Assembly (NCBI GenBank): GCA_002772195.1
Contig: PCSG01000155.1
Coordinates: 1 to 8,714, forward strand
Source: Desulfobacterales bacterium CG23_combo_of_CG06-09_8_20_14_all_51_8
Lineage (GTDB): Bacteria; Desulfobacterota; Desulfobacteria; Desulfobacterales; Desulfosalsimonadaceae
Reading direction: 5' to 3'
DNA: 8,714 nucleotides
Below, in pieces: positions 1-6,200 of this stretch. The notes beneath the pieces were generated by a model. It worked only from the letters and a program-made list of their open reading frames with translations, searched no databases and was not told the DNA's origin. Position 1 is the stretch's first letter; each line of letters opens with the position of its first letter. The position numbers were made by a program, and so were the translations under genes.

Positions 1-26
1 TTCCGCTTCTGAATCGATGTCTTCAT
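1..26 (-). CDS. 5' end of an unidentified gene, cut by the window edge
   Basis: Only the first eight complete codons lie in the window, reading M-K-T-S-I-Q-K-R before the sequence stops. The start is well supported: an ATG at 26-24 lies 8 nt after a GGGAGG ribosome binding site (35-40), and a good sigma-70 promoter sits just upstream (59-87). The basic N-terminus could begin a signal peptide or a cytosolic protein; nothing more can be said. It is the next gene downstream of the damaged YajG-like lipoprotein gene on the same strand, but it has its own promoter, so it need not depend on read-through from that gene. Confidence 0.6.
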
Positions 27-58
27 GTTCAAAACCTCCCGGTTTGATGTTTGAAGAC

Positions 59-87
59 ATTATAAACGGTATATTAATAAATTGCAA
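59..87 (-). promoter_or_regulatory. Sigma-70-type promoter for the gene at the left edge
   Basis: On the minus strand there is a -35 box TTGCAA (82-87, 4 of 6 matches to TTGACA), a 17-bp spacer, and a perfect -10 box TATAAT (59-64). Transcription would begin near position 52, giving a leader of about 26 nt that contains the GGGAGG ribosome binding site at 35-40 and then the ATG at 26. The promoter lies in the 71-bp gap after the lipoprotein gene's final stop codon. Confidence 0.6.
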
Positions 88-97
88 ATCCCTTAGA

Positions 98-696
98 TTA
101 CTTTTTTGCAGCATTCCGGAATTCCTGAGACTGAATGAATTTAACGAGTTCATCCTAAATTTCATTAATTACATTATCAAACTCTTCATGCATCTGGCTG
201 TAGCCCCAGACGAGCGCAAAGCCCTTTTCAACATCTATTTTTTTCCGGGCAATCACATTCCCGTTTGCAGGATTAACCAGTTTGGCTTCAATACTGGCAT
301 ATACCTTGTACCCGGTATACCCGTCACACCAGAAATCAAGCAGATCCATATCCAGGCGCAAAGATTTCCCTTCAACCGGATCAGTGGAATATCCGGAATG
401 CTCAAGGGCTGCCTTAGCTGTCTCTTTTAAGACGGTTTCAAGATCTCTGCCGGACTCCGTTTTTAAGTCAAAGGGGTTCCCATATCCGCCGCGAAGCGTT
501 CCGATAAAATCAAACCCTTCTGCACCATAATCCACGGCGCGCTTGTTAAAGACAGTTCCGACAACAACAGAACCACTGCTCATATCCCCCTTTGAAAGCT
601 GCGCCCTTTGAAGGTTTATGGCGGGAATACAGGCGTTCACGACTACCATCAGTGCCAGTGCAAGAAATAACCAATAGATTTTTTTCTCATGGGCAT
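98..696 (-). pseudogene. YajG-like lipoprotein gene with a frameshift and an in-frame amber stop
   Basis: The best start is ATG 696-694, 7 nt after GGAGG (704-708). From there the frame reads M-P-M-R-K-K and then hits a stop nine codons later. Adding one A to the A7 tract (679-685) joins it to the long open frame and yields a canonical lipoprotein signal peptide with a lipobox V-N-A-C (Cys23). The body resembles YajG (Lipoprotein_16): a T-V-F-N-K strand, a helix around R-D-L-E-T-V-L, H-S-G-Y, then two beta strands with N-G-N-V-I-A-R-K. At 155-157 a TAG interrupts the frame, yet the same frame continues D-E-L-V-K-F-I-Q-S-Q-E-F-R-N-A-A-K-K to a TAA at 98-100. This tail matches the C-terminal helix of YajG as I recall it, and gives 199 residues against 192 in E. 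coli. Either this is a decaying gene or the two lesions are sequencing errors. An alternative in-frame N-terminus from 778 lacks a ribosome binding site and has no credible signal peptide. Family placement is moderate; the two lesions are seen directly. Confidence 0.65.
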
Positions 697-748
697 TGTT
701 GTTCCTCCTTTTTTTAAAAAACGTTTTTACGGCAGTTTGTCGTGGCCT

Positions 749-778
749 ATAGTAATTTTTCAGCACTCTTGGGGTCAA
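749..778 (-). promoter_or_regulatory. Candidate promoter for the YajG-like gene
   Basis: On the minus strand, a -35 box TTGACC (773-778, 5 of 6) is followed by an 18-bp spacer and TACTAT (749-754, 4 of 6). The predicted start near 742 gives a leader of about 46 nt ending in the GGAGG site at 704-708. The -35 box is part of the direct repeat at 766-780. The leader contains two overlapping A/T palindromes (710-721 and 717-728) directly next to the ribosome binding site. Confidence 0.4.
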
Positions 779-806
779 ACGCTCTTGGGCGCTCTTGGGG
801 TCAAAC
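766..806. repeat. Short tandem direct repeats, CTCTTGGGGTCAAAC
   Basis: The 15-bp unit CTCTTGGGGTCAAAC occurs at 766-780 and again, identical, at 792-806. A truncated copy (CTCTTGGG, 782-789) lies between them. The right copy runs into the left arm of the larger inverted repeat at 798-818, and the left copy supplies the -35 box of the lipoprotein gene's candidate promoter. This may be a partial duplication of the end of the neighbouring element. Confidence 0.75.
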
Positions 807-1030
807 CTTTAAACTTGATATTTCATTTATTTTCGTTCTGTGGCAGCTTAAGATTCAAGGTTTGTCAAGATTGGCAATATCGTAAAAAGTCAAAAAAACA
901 ACTTGTTGTCATTCCGGCGAAAGCCGTAATCCCGCAATTTCAATATGTTCTGGATGCCGGATCAAGTCCGGCATGACGGAATCCGACTTTTTACGGGCGC
1001 ATCAAGATTTCAAGATTAAAGATTTGACCC
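798..1030. repeat. Composite MITE-like element bounded by 21-bp imperfect inverted repeats
   Basis: The arms at 798-818 and 1010-1030 are inverted copies matching at 19 of 21 positions, each starting GGGTCAAA on its own strand. They enclose 233 bp with no coding capacity that I recognise, between the lipoprotein gene and the antitoxin-like gene. Inside lies a second, nested palindromic element (881-995). No clear target-site duplication is visible. Terminal inverted repeats, small size and lack of a transposase gene fit a non-autonomous mobile element or an extragenic palindromic repeat. It fills almost all of the 300-bp gap between genes here. Confidence 0.5.
881..995. repeat. Extragenic palindromic element of the CCGGCGAAAGCCG type
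   Basis: The outer arms are a perfect 11-bp inverted repeat, CGTAAAAAGTC (881-891) and GACTTTTTACG (985-995). Further in, GTCATTCCGG (908-917) pairs with CCGGCATGAC (968-977) with one mismatch. Two small hairpins lie inside: CGGC-GAAA-GCCG (915-926) and GCCGGA-TCAAG-TCCGGC (956-972). Strings of the kind GTCATTCCGGCGAAAGCC and GATGCCGGATCAAGTCCGGC are familiar from dispersed intergenic repeats in many proteobacteria. The copy seen here is thus probably one of many in its genome. Confidence 0.7.
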
Positions 1031-1074
1031 TCTTCCCTTCGAGCGCCGCCGAGCTTCTCGCGGTCAGGTTGTAA

Positions 1075-1278
1075 CTATTGTTCGGTTTTCTTTCTTAATT
1101 TCATTGCATTTTTACTGATTTCTTCAATGGAAAGATCCTCATCTAAACCTTCACGCCATTTTGTGTAATCAAATGGTTCTCTCTGAATAAGGGCAACGAA
1201 CCTTTCGGCTTCGACGTCACTCAATTGATCTGTAAGAACCTGAATGCCCTTTAATCTTATTTCTGTATCTGTCATCAT
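1075..1278 (-). CDS. Small antitoxin-like partner of a PIN toxin
   Basis: This is a 67-residue, highly charged, all-helical-looking protein starting M-M-T-D-T-E-I-R-L-K-G and containing E-A-E-R-F-V-A-L-I-Q-R-E-P-F-D-Y-T-K-W-R. I recognise this as a small family found next to PIN-domain proteins that begin K-I-Y-L-D-N-C-C-F-N-R-P. The start ATG (1278, or the next codon at 1275) lies 7 nt after AGAGG, and it overlaps the stop of the PIN frame by ATGA, which is typical translational coupling. The family role as antitoxin is inferred from pairing; no DNA-binding motif is obvious. Its toxin gene is broken, so it now looks orphaned. The gene is much more AT-rich than the cassette at 1794-8714, which suggests it arrived separately. 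Confidence 0.7.
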   Translation of the reverse strand: MMTDTEIRLKGIQVLTDQLSDVEAERFVALIQREPFDYTKWREGLDEDLSIEEISKNAMKLRKKTEQ

Positions 1279-1516
1279 GTTAACACCTCTTTAATAAAAC
1301 CTATCGGGTCAGTGATTTTAATGTCTGCTATCTTGCTTGATTTGTTTAATATTTTATCATCTGTTGTTAAATAATATTCACAATTAGCAATAATTGCGCA
1401 AGCAATATGCAATGAATCAATTTTTCGTAAACCGATTTGATTGAGAAGATTGGCTTTTTTTGACCTTGATCATCAAATGGTCGATTGAAGCAACAGTTGT
1501 CGAGATAAATTTTCAT
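1275..1516 (-). pseudogene. PIN-domain toxin remnant with internal deletion
   Basis: From ATG 1516 the frame reads M-K-I-Y-L-D-N-C-C-F-N-R-P-F-D-D-Q, the conserved N-terminus of a VapC-like PIN family including the first catalytic Asp (D6). About 20 codons in, at an A-rich stretch near 1455-1465, this frame stops making sense. A different frame picks up the C-terminal part of the same family: K-K-A-N-L-L-N-Q-I-G-L-R-K-I-D, then S-L-H-I-A-C-A-I and Y-Y-L-T-T-D-D-K-I-L, ending at TGA 1277-1275. An intact member has roughly 150 residues, whereas 242 bp remain, so about 200 bp including the central acidic residue are missing and the ends are out of frame. The N-terminal frame stops after about 40 codons. 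PIN toxins cleave RNA; this copy should be inactive. Neither half stands alone as a gene. Confidence 0.8.
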
Positions 1517-1793
1517 GTGCTATAATTTCTCTTTATTATGCCGCTGTCTTGAATCGAATCCGAACGGAGTGAGCGCCGCGATTCCCGGCGACGCAGTCGC
1601 CGGGAATAAGTTATTCTAAAGTTTCCGGTGAACTCCTGAGCTTGTGGACTGCCGGTATCGATCATTATTTGCAGGCTTTGAAGCCGTGGTCCGCCATATC
1701 CCCTTGTCCAGCTTTAACTATCTTGAAATACATATAATTCCATATGCCAGGCAAAAAATCCGGGGGAGATGAGGCGATGCATCCGGGCTTCTG
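1517..1793. other. Intergenic region without a recognised gene
   Basis: This 277-bp gap between the M48 peptidase stop and the PIN remnant holds one clear structure, the palindrome at 1581-1607. The rest has no open frame with a start codon and ribosome binding site that I can support on either strand, and no tRNA or CRISPR-like structure. I saw no convincing hairpin-plus-T-run terminator immediately after the M48 gene. Confidence 0.6.
1581..1607. repeat. Perfect GC-rich palindrome, 12-bp stem and 3-nt loop
   Basis: ATTCCCGGCGAC (1581-1592) and GTCGCCGGGAAT (1596-1607) are exact inverted copies separated by GCA. Transcribed in either direction it would form a very stable hairpin. There is no run of T after the stem on either strand, so a standard intrinsic terminator is not supported. 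It sits between the M48 gene and the PIN remnant and may be an extragenic palindromic repeat or a processing/stabilising hairpin at the end of the cassette transcript. Confidence 0.75.
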
Positions 1794-2732
1794 CTACAAC
1801 AGTTTTCGGTGGTCCATAAACCGCTCAGGCACCCGGGCCATCTGGGCGGCGTCCGAATAATTTTTCATGAGAGATGCGCATTGTTCCAGCCGGGAGGAAA
1901 GGGGAGGGTGGGTGGAGAACCAGGACCCCTTGGAGACCGCCGTGGCCTCGTTTTTTTTGAGCATGGTCAGCACCCGGATCAGGCCGGCTGGATCATAGCC
2001 GGTGCGGTAGGCCACATCCATGCCGGATGCGTCGGCTTCATATTCCATGTTCTTGTCCAGGCCCTTGTCAAACAGCACCGTCTGGAGATTGCCGACCATG
2101 TCCCGGAACTGCTTGCCTTGTTCCCCTTTCATGTTGATGGTGCCGATTTTGGCGGCCCCTTCTAAAAATTTGGCCCGGCGCACGGAATTCAGTGCGTGCT
2201 TGTGGGCCACATGGGAAACTTCATGGGCCAGCACGCAGGCCAGCTCCGCCTCATCGTTCATTCCTTTTACAAGCGTGCTGCTGAGAAAAATAATGCCGCC
2301 CGGGCAGGCGAACGCATTGTACAGGGAGGAGTCCACCACCACGAAATAATAGGGAATCTCCGGACGAATGGAGTTTTTCGCCAGCGCATTGCCCAGGGTC
2401 GTGACATAAGTTTGAAGGGAATCGTTTTTCACCGGCAGGCCGTAGCGCTGGAATCCTTCCAGGGCCAGGGATTCGCCGATGATGAATTCGGATTTGTAAT
2501 CAATGCCCCCGACGCTCTGGACAATGCCGGTCAGTCCTTCCAGAGCCTGCTTGGCTTTGGAGATATCCTTGTTTCGGCCTTCCGGATCAATGGCTTTAAA
2601 GAGATCAAAGGCCCATGCCGGGCTTGAGAGGAGCAGGGCAAACGGCCCGGCCAGTTTGAGAAAATGCCGGCGGCTGAAGGCAGGACGGGTCAGGTCTGTT
2701 TTTTCCGTAAACGCAGGATTTGTTTTTTTCAT
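1794..2732 (-). CDS. Tat-exported M48-family zinc metallopeptidase
   Basis: This 312-residue protein has a textbook twin-arginine signal at residues 20-27 (S-R-R-H-F-L-K-L), then a hydrophobic stretch and an A-W-A cleavage site near residue 41, so it should act folded in the periplasm. The catalytic zinc motif H-E-V-S-H is at 170-174, the third ligand is probably Glu230 in E-Y-E-A-D, and S-T-H-P-P near residue 273 is the conserved M48 segment found in BepA, YcaL and LoiP. Unlike BepA there is no C-terminal TPR domain. M48 proteins of this type degrade or proofread misfolded envelope proteins. The ATG at 2732 follows AGAGGA (2737-2742) by 4 nt, and the gene starts 17 bp after the SH3b gene stop, so the two are almost certainly co-transcribed. 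Tat rather than Sec export is unusual for a small M48 peptidase and suggests cofactor loading or folding before export. Confidence 0.92.
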   Translation of the reverse strand: MKKTNPAFTEKTDLTRPAFSRRHFLKLAGPFALLLSSPAWAFDLFKAIDPEGRNKDISKAKQALEGLTGIVQSVGGIDYKSEFIIGESLALEGFQRYGLPVKNDSLQTYVTTLGNALAKNSIRPEIPYYFVVVDSSLYNAFACPGGIIFLSSTLVKGMNDEAELACVLAHEVSHVAHKHALNSVRRAKFLEGAAKIGTINMKGEQGKQFRDMVGNLQTVLFDKGLDKNMEYEADASGMDVAYRTGYDPAGLIRVLTMLKKNEATAVSKGSWFSTHPPLSSRLEQCASLMKNYSDAAQMARVPERFMDHRKLL

Positions 2733-2749
2733 GGGGTCCTCTTTAATTT

Positions 2750-3277
2750 TTAATCAGCGTATTCGCCGATTTTGCCCTGTTTCAAAAACCCATCAATGGC
2801 ATCGTCCTTGACGGTGCGGGAGATGACCGAATCAAGCGCATCCTGGCTTTGTTTGGGTGTGCCGGTGGCCTGGGCGTATTCCTTGGCTTCCGGAGACAGT
2901 CCCCGGATGCTTCGGGATGAATCCGCGGCATCCGCGTTGATATCGCTGCCGGAAAGACCGCCGAGAAGACTCCCCGCCCCGGCCCCGTCGTCTCCCGTGT
3001 CTTCCATTTCCGGTTCTTCGGCGGACACTTTTCCCCGGTAAATCCACCCGGTCCGGCCGTCTTTCGTGGTGACCTTAAGCCATCGGCCTTCGGTGGCCAG
3101 TTCGGTCAGGACCGCGCCCCGGGACAGTTCGGCAAGGGTATCCGATGAACTGGAACTTTCGGATTTCAGTTCTGCGGTGTCTGAACTGACATAGAGGGTA
3201 GCGCCGGCGACAGCGACGCAAATCCCCAGACAAACAAACAACAGCGCGATTGGAAAAAACTTGAAAAATCGTTTCAT
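2750..3277 (-). CDS. Exported SH3b-domain protein
   Basis: A 175-residue protein starting at ATG 3277, chosen over the in-frame GTG at 3283 because the ACGAGG site (3285-3290) overlaps that region and sits 7 nt from the ATG. It begins with a Sec signal peptide (basic K-R, hydrophobic residues 7-24, A-V-A-G-A near 26). A single bacterial SH3 (SH3b) domain spans about residues 27-82, with the family pattern S-R-G-A-V, G-R-W-L-K-V (Trp66) and D-G-R-T-G-W-I (Trp78). Next comes an acidic Asp/Gly/Ser-rich linker and a C-terminal helical segment (about 125-175). SH3b domains bind peptidoglycan or peptides outside the cytoplasm. The gene lies 17 bp after the CHAT gene and 17 bp before the M48 gene. 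A role as binding partner, targeting factor or substrate of either protease is inference from this arrangement; the C-terminal segment is not recognised. Confidence 0.85.
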   Translation of the reverse strand: MKRFFKFFPIALLFVCLGICVAVAGATLYVSSDTAELKSESSSSSDTLAELSRGAVLTELATEGRWLKVTTKDGRTGWIYRGKVSAEEPEMEDTGDDGAGAGSLLGGLSGSDINADAADSSRSIRGLSPEAKEYAQATGTPKQSQDALDSVISRTVKDDAIDGFLKQGKIGEYAD

Positions 3278-3294
3278 AGGCACACCTCGTTTTA

Positions 3295-6200
3295 TTATAA
3301 ATAATCTCCGACGAGCGTAAACGCGCCCCAGTAACCAGGGTGTGGGTAGCGGGATTTCACATGCATGGCCGCCTGTTTCAGGCTCTCGGCTTTATCGCCG
3401 GTCATGTAGCGGCGGTAGAATGTTTTGATCAGCACGGCCGTGGAAACGTCGCTGACCCGCCACAGGCTGGAAACCACCGTATGCGTGCCGGCGAAGAAAA
3501 AGGACCGGTTGAGCCCGATGACATCATCACCGGTGGTGATTTTTCCCAGCCCGGTCTGGCAGGCGCTTAAAAAAACCATGTCCGCGTTTATCTTCAGACC
3601 GAAAATTTCGCCTGCCTCCAGATTGCCATTACTATCTGATTTTGTAAAGTCTTTATCTGAGGTCCCCGCCAGTTTTATGGCGGACAGAAGGGGGTTGATT
3701 GGATCAAATTCTCCATGGGAAGCGAAATGGATGACATTGAACCGGGAAATATTGTCCACCACCCAGGTTTTCGTTGCTCGTTCCCGGGTCAGCAGGGTCA
3801 TTTCCGGAAAATTCCACTGGATGGAATAGACTTCCTGCTCGGCAAAGGGCAGGTCGAGCAGGGGATCACCCAGATCAGGGTTGCCGATGGCCAGCACTTT
3901 GGGAATGGGCTTCGGCTCGGTGCTGCGGCGGCTCAGGGTGTATTCCAGGACCCCGGCGCTGGGCAGGTAGAAAAAAGCAAAATCATCCACCAGAAAATTT
4001 TTGCCGGTATAGAGCGTGGCAAAAGACAGATAATGCAGAGACCCATGGGGAATGACGCCCAGGGTATGAATGTTTTTTAGTTGAGGCATTACCGGAGCAA
4101 CGAGTTGATCATAGAGACCTTTTGCATGTTTTTCCCAGGGCTCCAGATTCTGGATGATGCGCCGGTATTCCAAGATATGCTTTTCAAGCAATGTCCGGTC
4201 CGCCGGGATTCTGACGAGGGTGATGGGAAGTTCTGCCCCGCCGGTTTCAGCGGCGGTTTGGGAAGTCAGAATCCAGCAGAAAATTTCATCATCCAAGAGG
4301 TAATAGGAAATCACCGCCACGCCGGGTTCCAGCCATTTAATGAGCTGATCCGTATCCACCGGCGGCACGGAAACCAGGGACGCGAGCTGGGGATTTTTGA
4401 GCTGCATGTCGATCATGACATTTTCCAGATCCCGATTCAGGGTTTCAATGGATTTTTCGTAAGTCGCCTGTTCCAGTGCATCCGGTGATTGCGCCAGTAG
4501 GGATTCATTCGCCTCGATTTCAGACAAGATGAGGTGCTGCCGCCGGAAGAGCTGGTTTTCGGCGTCATCGGAAAAGCCAATTTGCCCGGAACCCAGCAAA
4601 TCGATAAAATTCCGGGACCGGGAGCGTTCGGCCATTTCAAAGGCCGCCACAGGCTTTCCCGTGTCCGCCAGCAGCCGGACCAGGGCTTCATACACCGAGA
4701 GCTTATCGGTGAGAAAATTCTCCCGGAGCCGCTCGATTTTCAGGTCCGACCGAAGGGTTTCAATGACATCCACGGCCTCGCGCAGCAGGGTTTCCGCCTG
4801 CCCGGGATTTTTGTAAAATTCAAGCTGGATTTTTGCCTTTCCGAACAGGGCCCGCCAGATGTTTTCTTTAAGGCGCATGTCTCGGGACATGCTGAGGGCC
4901 TGATCATAAGCTTTTTCAGCCTCGGCATATTTTTTCAGCATGATCAGGGCCTCACTTTTCCCTAAGAGAGCCTTGGATGCGTTGATCCGGTTGCCGATGC
5001 TGTTCGAAAGGGCATAGGCCTCATCAAACAGGCCGGCGGCCTTTTCCGGCTGGTTCATTTTAAGAAACGTCAGGCCCTGGTTGCGGTAATCATAAGCAAG
5101 CCCCCATTTGGAGGCAAGTTCCGTATCGATTGCCACCGCCTGGCCAAAGGTTTCCAGGGCTCGTTCATAGTCCCCCCGGTCCCGGTAAATCAGTCCCATA
5201 TTATTGAGGGTGGAGGCAATTTCATCCTTGCGGATGGCAAGACGCCGGGCATGGTCGAGGGCGTCCGCAAGTTCGGCCAGGGCCTTGTCATAATCCCCCA
5301 GGGTCCACCAGATGAGCCCTGCTGTGTTTAAGGACATCACCTGGAGGAGGGGAAAGTCGTATTCTTTTGAAATGGCATAGCACTGGCATTGAAGCGTGAG
5401 GGCGGCTTCGTATTTTCCCTGAAACCAGGCGTTGTTGGCCTGCTCAATGAGGATTTTGGCCTTGAGCAGGTGTTGTTCCGGTGCTTTGGATTCAATTAAA
5501 TCAAGACTTTGCGCATAGAATCGGTCGGCGCTGGGGAAATTTCCCAGCAGCCGATGGCAGCGGCCGATATTGAGGCTGGATTCGGCGATTTTTTCCACAT
5601 CATCGGACTCTGTAAATATTTTCAGGGCTTTTTCATAATGGACAATGGCCGTGGCATAGTGGTTCAGGCGCAGATCATAGACCCGGCCCATGTGGAGATG
5701 CTGTTCTCCTACGAGTTGCGACTGGTTCAAGGTAAGGCTCAGGTCCGCCGCAGACTGAAACCGGCTTAAAGCGGTATCATAATCCGTGGCGTTTTCCAGG
5801 ACAATGCCCAGATCCGTGACAGCTTTGATCAGGTCCTTGTCCGGCGGAAGTTTTTCCATGATGTGAACCGCGGTCTCGATGACAGTGATGGCCTGCTGAT
5901 ATGTCTGGTTTTTGGCATGCATCAGGCCCAGGCGGAGCAGGGCTTCGGCGTGGGCTTTGGAATTTTTATCCGTGTCCGCCATGAGCCCGGCAAGGTCCTG
6001 GGCGAACTTCAAGGCCGCTTCATTGTTTCCGCTGCGATAGGCGCTTTCCCGGGCGTATTTGTAAAGATCCGGAAGATATTGGCTGTAAGTGGAAATCTCT
6101 TCGGCAATGGAAATGGCGTTTTCAAATCCGACGACGGCCGCGGCATAATTTGCCTGATCAAAATAGGTCCGGCTGATTTTCACATAGTCAATGAACTGTT

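Noticed and set aside
155..778. Lipoprotein gene starting at 778 (M-T-P-R-V-L) with 207 codons
   Set aside because: That start lies inside the direct repeat and the candidate promoter, has no ribosome binding site, and would bury the signal peptide about 33 residues in.
1608..1740. Plus-strand open stretch of about 44 codons ending at a TAA near 1735
   Set aside because: It has no start codon with a ribosome binding site and I do not recognise the peptide; it may be chance or an old gene scrap.
1740..1793. Possible intrinsic terminator after the M48 gene, from the T6 run on the minus strand at about 1755-1760
   Set aside because: The flanking ATCCGGG strings are direct, not inverted, repeats and any stem is weak and interrupted.
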